63,762 nt of DNA, from the NCBI GenBank assembly GCA_018239675.1, contig JAFEGX010000011.1:1-63762 (forward strand), given 5' to 3'. Source of the stretch: Verrucomicrobiota bacterium. GTDB taxonomy: Bacteria; Verrucomicrobiota; Verrucomicrobiia; Opitutales; Opitutaceae. The notes beneath the pieces were generated by a model. The model saw only the letters and a list, made by a program, of their open reading frames with translations, was not told the DNA's origin and ran no database searches. This document shows positions 16,305 through 25,724 of the stretch, in pieces (the first letter of the stretch is position 1; the number at the start of each line of letters is the position of its first letter). The translations under genes and the position numbers were made by a program.

Positions 16305-18755
16305 TCAAAACCGAACCGACCAAAATGTCACGTCCGCCGTGGCCGTCACCGGCAGGCGCCGCACCCCGCCCCCCGGCAGCCCGGCGATCATCACCCACCC
16401 GCTCTCGCCCTCCGGGCGGAGCAGCCGGCCGGACAGCGTGCGGGTCCGGGCGTTCCACCGGACGCCGGCCAGCTCCCGTCCCCCGCTCTGGTGGAAGCTC
16501 GTGCCCACCGGCCACGGGTGCCGGCGCGGCCGGCGCAGCACGAGCAGCTTCACCGCCGGCCCGTGGAAGCCGAGGTCGAGCAGGCCCGGGTCCGACTCCT
16601 GGACCGGGTTCGTGAAGTCGCCCGGATGCCGGTAGGCATCGGCCGCCCGCGGCGGCCGCGGGATCTCGCCGAGAAACTGGCCGGACCAGAACTCGTACGC
16701 CCAGCAGCGGGCGCGCCGCGGCAGGCCGAGGCGCGTCAGCTCGACCTGGAAGCGTCGCGCCAGCGTCGCGCCCGAGCTCGGCTCCACGGGCGACTCGGTC
16801 CAGTTGAACACCGCGACCAGCGTCCACTCGTCCCAGTCGGCCCGCACCGGCACCGACCAGATGCACGCGCCGGCCGGCTCGCGCTCGCGCAGCCGCTCGA
16901 GGTCGAGGCCGGGATCGTCGCGGCGGGGCCGCCGCTCCTTCGCCTTGATCAGGGTGAGGTATGGCAGCGTCCCCGTGCGGACCGGATGGAACAGGTCCAC
17001 CGGCGTCGCGGGCGTGTCGTTGGGCGGCAGGGTCGAGAGCACCACCTGCCAGCGGTCCTCCGGCAGGTTGGTGAGGTCGTCGCCGAGGTCGACGTGGCCC
17101 GCGCCCATGAAGGTGGCCGTGGCGCGCACCCGCGCCTCCTCGAGCGTGCCGGGCAGTCCGACCACGAGACACGACGGCTGGAGCAGCGCCCAGCGCTGCT
17201 TGAAGAGGTGGCAGGCGTAGCTCGTGTAGACCTCGCGCAGGTGGCGCCAGCCGAGCCCGGTGTTGCCGGTGTCCATGATGGTGTAGCAGAGCCCCATCAC
17301 GCCGGCGCCGGCGTAGTCCGTGCCGGAGCAGTCCAGCATCAGCGCCGGCTCGCCGGTTGAGTTCAGCGCCTCCTGGCCGATCCGGAACGCGGTGCGCACC
17401 GCCTCCCGCGCGCGCGGCGCCGCCATCCGGGGGTCGTGGCGCCCGCGGAGCTTCTCGCCGGTCACCACGCCGGCGAAATCCCATTTCACGTAGCGGACGC
17501 CCTGCTCCGCCAGCCGCGTGAAGTTCCGCCGCAGCCAGTCCTGCGCCCCGGGGTGCGAGACATCGAGCGCATACACCGGGCAGAACGGCTCCCAGAACCA
17601 CCGGTAGTTCTCAAACGGCCGCCCGTGCGTGTCCCGCATCAGCCACTCCGGGTGCTCCCGCGCGATCGGGTGCGTGTCCGCGACGCACAGCACGCCCACC
17701 CACAGGCCGAGGTCGAAGCCTTCCCGCCGCAGGCCGCGGCTCAGCCAGCCGAGGCCGCGGTCAAACCGCTCGTTGGTCTCGAAATAGGTCGGGATGTTGT
17801 CGCGCTCCCATCCCAGGTCGACCTGGAGGTACCTCAGGCCGAGCCGGTCCAGCCCGCGCGCCTTCGCCGCGCGCGCGGTCCCGAGCACGCGCTCCTGCGT
17901 CACGCCGAGCCGGTACGGGTACCAGCTGCACCAGTTCGCCAGCGGTCCCGGCGGGTCGCGGAAGCGGTTTCGCGCCTTGATCCGGTCGCCGTGCGCCGCA
18001 AGCAGCGCCAGCGGATCGGGGCCGGCCGCCACCACCCAGTCGCCCAGCGCCAACTCCTCGCCGGGCGCCAGCGGATAGTCGCCCGCGTCGAGCCGCACCG
18101 TGAACTCCCGGAACGGGGGCACCGGTCCCGCCGCCGCGGTTTTCGCCGCGGCCGCCCGGGCGAGCACCGCGCCGTCCACGTTGTCCTGGCCCGCCGTCAT
18201 CCGGCCGGGCCCCGCCGTCATCCGCCCGCCCAGCTCGGGCAGCCAGCGGTCGACCGTCTCAAAGCCCAGCAGCACGGCGGCGCGCCGCGCGGGATCGTAG
18301 AACAGCGTGTGGTTCTGGCTCAGGAATCCGCCGGTGGTGCCGTCCAGTGCTTTCAGCCCGTCGCTGCCCGTGAGCATCTGCCGCGGCGTGCGCACGCGGC
18401 CCATGTACGCGTTCTGCTCCAGAATCCGGATGTCCGGATGCTGGCGGCCGAGGTCCAGGGCGGTGGTGCCGAACAGCGTGACGTCGTTCACCGCGACGGG
18501 CGAACGGCCGAGGTTTCGGGCGGTGGTCGTGATGCGGAGGCGGCCAGCGGCTTCCGTCGTGAACACCTGCGCGAGCTCAACCCCGGCGGCTCGCCAGCGC
18601 GCCGTCTGGCTCCGCCCGCGCCGGGTGACTCCGGCCGCGCGGAGGCGGGCAGGTTTCCCGTCCAGCCGCAGCGCCGGCCCGCCCGGGCCGAACACCAGCC
18701 CGGCGGCCGCGATCCGCACGCGGCCTGCACGGGTGAGCTTGAGCGCGACCTTCAT
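16305..18755 (-). CDS. Alpha-galactosidase-like glycoside hydrolase (GH36 / clan GH-D)
   Basis: 816 residues. An N-terminal beta-sandwich (1-270) precedes a TIM barrel with YLQVDLGWERDN, the nucleophile in YVKWDFAG (about Asp426), and a candidate acid/base Asp in LMLDCSGTDYAG (about 475-486); a C-terminal beta domain follows. The nucleophile KWD motif is diagnostic of clan GH-D enzymes that hydrolyse alpha-galactosides or related alpha-glycosides. No signal peptide is apparent. Start ATG at 18755 is preferred over in-frame GTG at 18764. It follows a Gfo/Idh gene by 24 bp and is probably co-transcribed with the secreted GH27 enzyme upstream, so the pair may act outside and inside the cell. Confidence 0.85.
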   Translation of the reverse strand: MKVALKLTRAGRVRIAAAGLVFGPGGPALRLDGKPARLRAAGVTRRGRSQTARWRAAGVELAQVFTTEAAGRLRITTTARNLGRSPVAVNDVTLFGTTALDLGRQHPDIRILEQNAYMGRVRTPRQMLTGSDGLKALDGTTGGFLSQNHTLFYDPARRAAVLLGFETVDRWLPELGGRMTAGPGRMTAGQDNVDGAVLARAAAAKTAAAGPVPPFREFTVRLDAGDYPLAPGEELALGDWVVAAGPDPLALLAAHGDRIKARNRFRDPPGPLANWCSWYPYRLGVTQERVLGTARAAKARGLDRLGLRYLQVDLGWERDNIPTYFETNERFDRGLGWLSRGLRREGFDLGLWVGVLCVADTHPIAREHPEWLMRDTHGRPFENYRWFWEPFCPVYALDVSHPGAQDWLRRNFTRLAEQGVRYVKWDFAGVVTGEKLRGRHDPRMAAPRAREAVRTAFRIGQEALNSTGEPALMLDCSGTDYAGAGVMGLCYTIMDTGNTGLGWRHLREVYTSYACHLFKQRWALLQPSCLVVGLPGTLEEARVRATATFMGAGHVDLGDDLTNLPEDRWQVVLSTLPPNDTPATPVDLFHPVRTGTLPYLTLIKAKERRPRRDDPGLDLERLREREPAGACIWSVPVRADWDEWTLVAVFNWTESPVEPSSGATLARRFQVELTRLGLPRRARCWAYEFWSGQFLGEIPRPPRAADAYRHPGDFTNPVQESDPGLLDLGFHGPAVKLLVLRRPRRHPWPVGTSFHQSGGRELAGVRWNARTRTLSGRLLRPEGESGWVMIAGLPGGGVRRLPVTATADVTFWSVRF

Positions 18756-18779
18756 GCGCGGCACGGGCGAGGCCGTCGG

Positions 18780-19688
18780 TCAGAGCAGGACCTCGCGACC
18801 GCCGTTCGCGCTGCTTTCATTCGCGGCCTCGATGAACCGGATCAGTTCGATCGTCTCCTCCGGGTCGATCGGCGTGGCGCCGCCCTGGAAGAAGGCCAAG
18901 TAAGCCTCGGTCAGGCTGGCGTAGAATGGCTTGGCCTGGGTCTGCACGTTCACCGGGACCGAGTTCTTCTCGAAGTGCACGATCCCGTGCATCTCGTAGT
19001 TGCCCGTGCGGGTGCCGCGCACCGTGCCGATGCGCCCGTCGGCCCACACCCCGGTCGCGAGGTCGTGGTCGGGGGTCGACACGCAGCGTACGCTGCGGCA
19101 GCCGCGGCCCATCGCGGTGTAGAGCATCTCGACGGCGTGGATCCCGTACCAGTAGAGGCCCGGGTTGGTTGGCTCGTGGGCCGCCGCGCCGCAGAAGTCG
19201 GCGCCCTTGACGAGCGCCCGGTTCCCGGGGGTCACAACCTTCACGAGCGCCTCGGTGAAGCGGAGCGACGACGACGAGAACACCCGGACCTGGTGCTTTT
19301 TCGCCGTGGCGAAGATCCGCCGGGCGTCCGCCGAGCTCACGGCAAACGGCTTGTCGATGAACACCGGCTTGCCGAACGGCGCGATGCGCTCGAACTGGCC
19401 CGGATGCGTCCGGCCGTCGACCGACGTGAGCAGGAGGGCGTCGCACGCCTGGGCCACCGCCTCGGGACTGTCCGCGATCGTCACGCCGAACTTGTCGCGC
19501 ACCTCCGCGGTGTAGCCCGCGACGCGGCCGATGCTCGACGGCACGTCCGGTGAGCCGCCGGGCCAGGCCATCGTCACCCGCGCGCCCGTCAGCGCCTGCT
19601 GGGAGGCGGGGTTGTTGAACGTGTCGCTGAAGACGAGCACGTGCGAGGTGTCGAGGCCGATGATGCCGAGTTTGAGGGGAGCGTTCAT
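18780..19688 (-). CDS. Gfo/Idh/MocA-family oxidoreductase
   Basis: 302 residues. Rossmann-type start MNAPLKLGIIGLDTSHV lacks the full G-x-G-x-x-G/A pattern (GIIGLDTSH), so cofactor binding may be altered. The E-K-P signature is D-K-P (FIDKPFAV, about 111-118). The putative catalytic His is in YWYGIHAVEML. ATG at 19688 overlaps the stop of the GH27 gene (ATGA), and this translational coupling supports a common pathway: oxidation or epimerisation of the galactoside or its product. A longer upstream open frame to 20888 is out of register with any known domain and was discarded. Confidence 0.8.
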   Translation of the reverse strand: MNAPLKLGIIGLDTSHVLVFSDTFNNPASQQALTGARVTMAWPGGSPDVPSSIGRVAGYTAEVRDKFGVTIADSPEAVAQACDALLLTSVDGRTHPGQFERIAPFGKPVFIDKPFAVSSADARRIFATAKKHQVRVFSSSSLRFTEALVKVVTPGNRALVKGADFCGAAAHEPTNPGLYWYGIHAVEMLYTAMGRGCRSVRCVSTPDHDLATGVWADGRIGTVRGTRTGNYEMHGIVHFEKNSVPVNVQTQAKPFYASLTEAYLAFFQGGATPIDPEETIELIRFIEAANESSANGGREVLL

Positions 19689-21712
19689 GGGAGGGAAACG
19701 GGGTCGAGGCGGAGAAATTCCACGCCGTGGCGCGGCACAGTGCCAGTCCAATTCGCCCCGGCCGCCACCGCCGCGTGGCGCCAGAGGTCGCGGACCCGCG
19801 CGGGCGTCGCCAGGCCCAGCTGGCTCCAGGCCACGGTCACCGGGGCCGGCTCCTCGTCGCGGTTGAAGATGCCCACCGCCACCGCGCCGTCCGCCAGCGG
19901 GCGGATCCACGCCTCGCGCGCGACATCGAGCACCACCCGGCGCGCGGGCCGGCCCGCCGGGTCCTGGTTCACCGCCAGCGCCTCCTCGTTGCCGAGCAGC
20001 GCGACCGCAAACTCGTCGAGCGCCGTCGGGTCGCCCGCCAGCAGCAGCGGCGAACCGCGCAGGCACCACAGCGCGAACTGGGTGCGCTGCTCGTCCGGCG
20101 CGAGCTGCACGTCGTGCAGGCGGCGGTCCCAGCCGATGCGGCCGACCATCAGCTGGTCGAGGTCGTTCCACCGGCCCGGACCCGTGAACGCGTCGCGCTC
20201 CTCGCCGTAGAAGCCCGCCGCCGAAATCGAGCCCCAGGTGTCGATGAGGTCGTCGCTCACCCGCCACGTCTGCGCGTCCACCGCGGGGCCCCACTCCCAG
20301 ACGGCGGCCCGGCCGTACTGGCAGAGGTTGAACACGAGGTCCCGCGGCTGCGCCCGCAGCGCGGCGCCCATCCGCGCAAACGGCCGCTGCCAGTCCGCGC
20401 GCTCGAGCGGCCCGGTCTCGAGCGAGTACGAGCACCAGTCGTACTTGAGGTAGTCGAAGCCCCATTCGGCGAACCGGGCCGCGTCCTCGGCCTCGTGGCC
20501 GAAGCTGCCCGTGCAGCCGCCGCAGGTCAGCACGCCGGGCGAGCTGTAGAGGCCGGCCCGCAGGCCGCGGGCATGGAGGAATCCCGTCAGGCCCGCCATG
20601 TCCGGGAACCGCGCGTTCGGGCGGATCCGGCCCTGGGCGTCGCGGGGTTCGCCCCGCAGCGCCGGATCGTCCATCGCCGCCTTGTAGTAGCCCGCCACGC
20701 GGCCCAGCCGCTCGAGCGCGGCCAGCCGCGCGAGCCGCGCGTCGTCCGGCCCTGGCCGCGTCATCCAGAAATCGTCGATGTTCACGCTGGTCCAGCCGCG
20801 GTCCGCCAGGCCCGTCCGCAGCAGGGCCGCCGCCGCCTCGCGCACCCACGCATCCGAGACCTTGCCGGACATGCTGTACCACGAGCACCAGCCCATGGGC
20901 GGCGTGAGCGCGAGCGTCTCGCCCACGACCAGGCGGAAGTCCCGGGTTGCCGTGCCGCCGCTCCCGCTCGCCCGGAACCCAAGGCGGTATTCACCCGGCG
21001 TCGCCGGCGCCCGGCCGGAGATCACCCGCGTGGCGGGGTCGAAGCCCAGTCCGGGCGGCAGGCCCGCCACGGTCACGTCCACTGGGCCCGGGGCCGTGAC
21101 CCCCACGCGCCAGAGCCACGGGTGGCCGGGTCGCACGCCGGCGATCGCGGTCACGGCGAACTGCGGCACCGCCGGCACCGGGCGCGGCGGGGGCGGCTCG
21201 CGGCGGATCTCGGGCGGCACGGCCCGCGGCGGCGCCCCATCATGGTCCACCACCGGCCCAATCCAGTCCGCCGGGGCGAACGGTTCGCCGCGCACGTCGA
21301 CGACCAGGGCCAGCCGCCGCACCCCCGCGAGCGGCACCTCGACCGTCACCGCCGGTCCCCCGCCCTGCTGCCATGGCCCGCGGTACAGGACGCGGCCGTC
21401 GCCGACCACGAGGAAACTCGCCGCGGCAAGCGCTCCCGCCGTGTCATCCACGCCCGTCTGCGCCCGCAGCGCCCGGGCCCGGCCGTCGAGCTCCAGCTCG
21501 AGCCGGCTTCCGCCCACGGTGCCGAACCCGCGCGCATAGGTCGCATGGCCGACGCGCAGCGGCCCGCCGCCGGCCGCCAGGTTCTCCCGCGGGACGGCCC
21601 ACGAGCTCTGCCGCGTCTCCCGCAGCGCCAGCGTCTCGACCCGGGTCTCCGCGCCGGGCAGTCCCAAGGCGGAGACCAGCAGGACGGCGAGGACGGGGAG
21701 CCGCGCGTTCAC
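19685..21712 (-). CDS. Secreted alpha-galactosidase, GH27, with N-terminal NPCBM-like domain
   Basis: 675 residues. A signal peptide (1-21) is followed by an NPCBM-type carbohydrate-binding domain (about 22-165), a short Ig/putative-cadherin-like domain (about 185-275; GLPPGLGFDPATRVISGRAP) and a GH27 barrel starting at TPPMGWCSWY. The nucleophile is Asp425 in YLKYDWC and the acid/base lies in TWRVSDD (about 478-484). The enzyme should cut terminal alpha-galactose from glycans outside the cytoplasm. Start codon GTG at 21712. First gene of the minus-strand galactoside operon; its stop overlaps the start of the Gfo/Idh gene. Confidence 0.9.
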   Translation of the reverse strand: MNARLPVLAVLLVSALGLPGAETRVETLALRETRQSSWAVPRENLAAGGGPLRVGHATYARGFGTVGGSRLELELDGRARALRAQTGVDDTAGALAAASFLVVGDGRVLYRGPWQQGGGPAVTVEVPLAGVRRLALVVDVRGEPFAPADWIGPVVDHDGAPPRAVPPEIRREPPPPRPVPAVPQFAVTAIAGVRPGHPWLWRVGVTAPGPVDVTVAGLPPGLGFDPATRVISGRAPATPGEYRLGFRASGSGGTATRDFRLVVGETLALTPPMGWCSWYSMSGKVSDAWVREAAAALLRTGLADRGWTSVNIDDFWMTRPGPDDARLARLAALERLGRVAGYYKAAMDDPALRGEPRDAQGRIRPNARFPDMAGLTGFLHARGLRAGLYSSPGVLTCGGCTGSFGHEAEDAARFAEWGFDYLKYDWCSYSLETGPLERADWQRPFARMGAALRAQPRDLVFNLCQYGRAAVWEWGPAVDAQTWRVSDDLIDTWGSISAAGFYGEERDAFTGPGRWNDLDQLMVGRIGWDRRLHDVQLAPDEQRTQFALWCLRGSPLLLAGDPTALDEFAVALLGNEEALAVNQDPAGRPARRVVLDVAREAWIRPLADGAVAVGIFNRDEEPAPVTVAWSQLGLATPARVRDLWRHAAVAAGANWTGTVPRHGVEFLRLDPVSLP

Positions 21713-21806
21713 GCCGGAAGTTTCTCGGCGCGGGGCCGGGCAGGCCAGCGCAGAGTGCGGGCGCGTTCTGTATTTTCATCCGGCGCCCGGCCTGTACTGT
21801 TCCGGC

Positions 21807-22817
21807 ATGGCTTCGCCCGCCCCGTCCTCCCCGCTGCCCCGCATCCGCGTCCTCGCCACCGGCGGCACCATCGCCGGCGCCCAGACGGTCGGCTCGCGCG
21901 GCTACCAGGCCGCGGCGTTCTCGATCGAGGCGCTCGTGAGCGCCGTGCCGCAGCTGGCGACGCTCGCGCGCCTGGAGGTCGAGCAGGTCGCGGCGATCGG
22001 CAGCCAGGACATGGACGAGGCGGTCTGGCTCAGGCTGGCCGCGCGCACCCAGGCGGCGCTGGCCGAGCCGGACATCGCGGCCGTGGTGATCACCCACGGC
22101 ACTGACACGATGGAGGAGACCGGCTATTTCCTGAACCTCGTGGTGCCGAGCGCGAAGCCGGTGGTGCTGGTGGGCGCGATGCGCCCGGCCACCGAGATGA
22201 GCGCCGACGGCCCGATGAACCTCTACAACGCGGTGGCGGTGGCCGCGCACCCCGAGACCGGCGGCCGCGGCGTGCTGGTGGTGGCGAACGACGAAATCCA
22301 TTTCGCCCGCGAGGTGGCCAAGACGAACACGACGCAGGTCGGCACGTTCAAGGCGACGCACCGCGGCCTGGCCGGTCTCGTGCACGCCGGGCGCCTCCAC
22401 CTCTACGCGCCGCCGGTGCGCGCGCACACGACCCAGAGCGAGTTCGCCGGCCCCCTCCCCGCCGCGCTCCCGCGGGTCGACATCGTGTACGCCCATGCCG
22501 GCATGGGCCGCGAGCTGGTTGACGCCGCGGTCCGCGCGGGGGCGAAGGGCCTGGTCGTGGCGGGCGTGGGCGACGGCAACCTCCACGCGAACGCGCTCTC
22601 GGCCTGCGCCGCGGCGGCGCGGGCCGGCGTCGCGGTGGTCCGCAGCTCCCGCACCGGCGGCGGCGTGGTGGAGCGGAACATCGAGATCCCCGACGACGAG
22701 CTCGGGTTCATCGCCGCCGACGAGCTCAACCCGCAGAAGGCGCGCGTGCTCCTGATGCTGGGCCTGACGCGCACCGCCGCCCCGGCGGCGCTGCAGGCGC
22801 TGTTCTACCGCTACTGA
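21807..22817 (+). CDS. ansB: L-asparaginase (type II-like sequence)
   Basis: 336 residues, the usual length. Both active-site Thr motifs are intact: ATGGTIAG (about 16-23) and ITHGTDTMEET (about 94-104), with the conserved Lys in AKPVVLVGAMRP and the Tyr in SRGYQAAAF. Deamidates L-asparagine to aspartate and ammonia. Sequence resembles the high-affinity periplasmic type, but the N-terminus (MASPAPSSPLPRIRV) has no signal peptide, so it is probably cytoplasmic. Its stop overlaps the start of the TRIC-like channel gene (TGATG). The POT peptide transporter further along suggests an amino-acid/peptide nitrogen block. Confidence 0.9.
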   Translation: MASPAPSSPLPRIRVLATGGTIAGAQTVGSRGYQAAAFSIEALVSAVPQLATLARLEVEQVAAIGSQDMDEAVWLRLAARTQAALAEPDIAAVVITHGTDTMEETGYFLNLVVPSAKPVVLVGAMRPATEMSADGPMNLYNAVAVAAHPETGGRGVLVVANDEIHFAREVAKTNTTQVGTFKATHRGLAGLVHAGRLHLYAPPVRAHTTQSEFAGPLPAALPRVDIVYAHAGMGRELVDAAVRAGAKGLVVAGVGDGNLHANALSACAAAARAGVAVVRSSRTGGGVVERNIEIPDDELGFIAADELNPQKARVLLMLGLTRTAAPAALQALFYRY

Positions 22818-23461
22818 TGCCCGGCGCCTTCCAGCTGCCGGTGGCCATCGACCTCGGCGCCACCTTCGCCTTTGCGCTGACCGGCACCCTGGTCGCGACC
22901 CGGCGCGGCTACGACATCGTCGGCATGTTTTTCCTCGCGCTGGCCTCGGGCCTGGGCGGCGCGCTGGTGCGCGACGGCGTGTTCATCCCGGGGACCGCGC
23001 CGACGCCGCTGCTCACGGATCCGCGCTACATCGAGGTCGTGCTGGCGGCGACGGTCGCCGGCGCGTTCGCGGGCGGCCACCTGCGGCGGTTCCACCGCAT
23101 CGTTGCGGTGATCGACGCGCTCGGGCTCGGCGCGTACGCGGCGTTCGGCACCCAGAAGGCCCTGCTCGCGGGCCTGGCGGTGCCGGCCGCGGTGCTGGTC
23201 GGCGTCGTGAACGCCTCCGGCGGCGGCCTGCTGCGCGACCTGCTCACCGGCGAGGAGCCGCTGGTGTTCAAGCCCGGGCAGTTCTACGTGCTGACGGCGC
23301 TCGCGGGCGCGGTGCTGTTCGTCTTCCTGACCGTGCAGCTGGACGTGGCCGCGACCCCGGCCGCGCTGGCCGCCATCGCGCTCACGTTTGTCTTCCGCGC
23401 GCTGGCCATTGCGTTCAACTGGCGCACGGCGCCCCTGCGGGAGTCCAACCCGGCCGCTTGA
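22817..23461 (+). CDS. TRIC/UPF0126-type small membrane protein (trimeric intracellular cation channel family)
   Basis: 214 residues with about six to seven TM segments arranged as two similar halves, each with a Gly-rich, basic signature: SGLGGALVRDGVF (about 40) and ASGGGLLRDLLTG (about 134). These kinked-helix GG(G)xxRD motifs mark the UPF0126/YadS family, whose members form homotrimeric cation channels or transport glycine. ATG at 22817 overlaps the asparaginase stop. The physiological ion or substrate cannot be read from sequence. Confidence 0.85.
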   Translation: MPGAFQLPVAIDLGATFAFALTGTLVATRRGYDIVGMFFLALASGLGGALVRDGVFIPGTAPTPLLTDPRYIEVVLAATVAGAFAGGHLRRFHRIVAVIDALGLGAYAAFGTQKALLAGLAVPAAVLVGVVNASGGGLLRDLLTGEEPLVFKPGQFYVLTALAGAVLFVFLTVQLDVAATPAALAAIALTFVFRALAIAFNWRTAPLRESNPAA

Positions 23462-23522
23462 GCCGATTCCCGGCCTTGCGGTGAAGAGGAAGTCTTTCCA
23501 GCATCCGCCGATCCTCCCCGCC

Positions 23523-23852
23523 ATGGCCCCGATCCCCGCCCCGCCCGATGACCCGGGCGAATTCATCCCGTCCGAAGTCCGCATCTGGCTCAGCCGCGGC
23601 TGGAAAATCGTCCCGTCGCAGCGGCGCGGCATCGTGATCGAGGGCCCGAAGAAGATGCGCGGCCTCGGCCGCCTGAGCCTGGTGCTCGGCGGACTGATGC
23701 AGGCCGCCTATTTCACCGGCGCCTGGGTGCTCGGCCTGATCGGCCTGGGGTTGATCCTGGGGGCGTGGCTGGATTTCCGCTTCAACACCCGGCCGCCGAC
23801 GATGTTTTTCGCCGAGCCCGGCGAGAAGAAGCGGGTGCTGGACCGCAGCTGA
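23523..23852 (+). CDS. Small membrane protein of unknown function
   Basis: 109 residues. A Pro-rich hydrophilic N-terminus (MAPIPAPPDDPGEFIPSEVR) and a WLSRGWKIVPSQ segment precede two closely spaced hydrophobic helices (about 50-85; LSLVLGGLMQAAYFTGAWVLGLIG), and the tail is basic. No family recognised. ATG at 23523 is chosen because the upstream in-frame extension overlaps the TRIC-like gene. It lies 61 bp after that gene and 81 bp before the POT transporter, all on the plus strand. Confidence 0.6.
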   Translation: MAPIPAPPDDPGEFIPSEVRIWLSRGWKIVPSQRRGIVIEGPKKMRGLGRLSLVLGGLMQAAYFTGAWVLGLIGLGLILGAWLDFRFNTRPPTMFFAEPGEKKRVLDRS

Positions 23853-23933
23853 GCGGCGCGACGTCCCGCGCGGCGACATCGCCCTTGCCCCTCTCCGGCC
23901 GGGAAGCCAGCGTCGGGGACCCATCACCCCCCG

Positions 23934-25508
23934 ATGAGTTCATCCCCTGGCACGCCGGCGGCCGTCCCGGCCAAACCGAAATTCGGCCGCGTCTTCTGGA
24001 CGCTCAACACGATCGAGATGTGGGAGCGGCTCGCCTACTACAACCTGCGCGTGATGGCGCCCATCTACATCATGCAGGCCGACAATCCCGGCGCGCTGCA
24101 CCTGACGGCGATGGACAAGGGCACGATCTACGCGTGGTGGGCCGCGTTCTCCTCGCTGCTGCCGATCGTCACGGGCGGGTTCGCCGACCGCTTCGGCTTC
24201 AAGCGGACGCTCGGGTTCTCGGTGGTGCTGATGATGACCGGCTACCTGATGATCGCCTTCCTCCGCGACGTTCCGTTTGTCAGCAACTACTGGGGTTTCT
24301 TCGCGGGCATCCTGGTGCTCGCGACCGGCACGGCCTTTTTCAAGCCGAGCATCCAGGGGGCGATCGCGCTCAACCTCACCCGGGAGAACTCCTCGGTCGG
24401 CTGGGGCCTGTTCTACTGGGTGGTGAACGTCGGGGCGTTCGTCGGCCACTACCTGCCCTCGCTGCTGCTCGCGCTGAGCTCGCTGCTGCCGGGGCCGTTC
24501 CACGCGGCCGCGCAGTCGGCGGAGGCCTGGCGCAACCTTTTCATCGCCTCGGCGGTGTTCACCGCGTTCAACCTCCTGCTCCTGCTCGTGCTCACCGACA
24601 CGCCGAGCGGCGCGTCGGCGACCGAGCCTGTCGGCGCGGTGCTGCTCCGCACCCTGCGCGGGATCCTCGAGCCGCGGCTGCTCGCGTGGATGGCGATCAT
24701 GTCGTGCTTCTGGCTGATGATGTACCAACTGTGGGACCTGCAGCCGAACTTTATCGCCGACTGGGTCGACAGCCGTGACATGGCGGCGAGCCTGCACTGG
24801 CTGCCCGACCTGCTCCATCGCTCGCTGGTGCAGCAGACGCCGCGCGGACCGATGATGCCGCAGCAGGTGTTGTTGAGCGCGAACGCCTTTTTCATCATCA
24901 TCGGGGTGGTCGGCGTCGCCTGGCTCACCCGCCGCTTCCGCACCCTGACCGCGATGCTGTTCGGCATGCTGCTGGCCACCGTTGGCGTGCTTGTGGCCGG
25001 CTTCACGACCAGCGCGTGGATCCTCGTGCTCGGCATCCTCTTCTTCTCGCTCGGCGAAATGGCCACGGGCCCGAAGAAGAGCGAGTATCTCGCGCTGATC
25101 GCGCCGCCAGGCAAGAAGGGCCTGTACCTCGGCTACGTGAACATCCCCGTCGGCGTCGGCGTCTACGCCGGCTCGCAGATCGCGGGCTACGTGTACGGCC
25201 ACTATGGCGAGAAGGCCGGGCTGGCCCTGCGCTACCTCGCGGAGCGGACGCCGCTTGGCGCCGGCCACGCCTGGAACGGGGACGTCACCGCCCTCGAGTC
25301 CCTGCTCGGCATCCCGCGCCCGCAGGCAATGCTCAGGCTGCAGGAAGTCACCGGCCTCGACGCCTCCGCGGCGACCCGCCTGCTGTGGGACACCTACCAT
25401 CCGCACCTGTACGTCTGGATCCCTTTCGCCGTGGTCGGCGTCGTGGCCGCGGTGGCGCTGTGGATCTTCGGCCGGATGGCGCGCCGCTGGAGCGACATGA
25501 ATGCCTGA
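23934..25508 (+). CDS. POT/PTR2-family proton-coupled oligopeptide transporter
   Basis: 524 residues and about 12-14 TM segments. The proton-coupling motif E-x-x-E-R-x-x-Y-Y is present as EMWERLAYYNLR (about 24-35), and the family signature follows (FFKPSIQGAIALNL, SSVGWGLFYWVVNVGAFVG). Members import di- and tripeptides with protons. Two hydrophilic insertions (after TM6 and near residues 430-470, an AWNGDVTALESLLG stretch) are longer than in E. coli DtpA. Possible co-function with the asparaginase upstream in peptide nitrogen use (inference). Confidence 0.88.
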   Translation: MSSSPGTPAAVPAKPKFGRVFWTLNTIEMWERLAYYNLRVMAPIYIMQADNPGALHLTAMDKGTIYAWWAAFSSLLPIVTGGFADRFGFKRTLGFSVVLMMTGYLMIAFLRDVPFVSNYWGFFAGILVLATGTAFFKPSIQGAIALNLTRENSSVGWGLFYWVVNVGAFVGHYLPSLLLALSSLLPGPFHAAAQSAEAWRNLFIASAVFTAFNLLLLLVLTDTPSGASATEPVGAVLLRTLRGILEPRLLAWMAIMSCFWLMMYQLWDLQPNFIADWVDSRDMAASLHWLPDLLHRSLVQQTPRGPMMPQQVLLSANAFFIIIGVVGVAWLTRRFRTLTAMLFGMLLATVGVLVAGFTTSAWILVLGILFFSLGEMATGPKKSEYLALIAPPGKKGLYLGYVNIPVGVGVYAGSQIAGYVYGHYGEKAGLALRYLAERTPLGAGHAWNGDVTALESLLGIPRPQAMLRLQEVTGLDASAATRLLWDTYHPHLYVWIPFAVVGVVAAVALWIFGRMARRWSDMNA

Positions 25509-25671
25509 GCCTGAGCGTGGTGCGCTCAGGCGGGTGACAAGGAGCCGGGAACCGGTGGCGGAAATCAGCGGGAATTCATCGGGCGGAGCAGTTGAGCCGC
25601 TGGATGGGACGCCCTGTCGGTCTGGCACATGGTTTCTTGCACCAACCACCTCCCAGCCCTTGGCTGGTCCC

Positions 25672-25722
25672 GCCATCTTCCTGTCACCGGCCTTCCTGTT
25701 ACCTGTTACTTGCCCGTTACCC
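25672..25722. repeat. Intergenic repeat, GGTAACAGG family, copy 2
   Basis: CCTGTTACCTGTTAC at 25695-25709, with CCTGTCACC just before and CCCGTTACC just after, lies immediately upstream of the RhaT-like start. Looser inverse-orientation relatives (GGTGACAAGGAG) are seen at about 25533-25545. It matches the right-hand arms of copies at 9301-9382 and 26780-26929. Confidence 0.45.
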
Positions 25723-25724
25723 CC

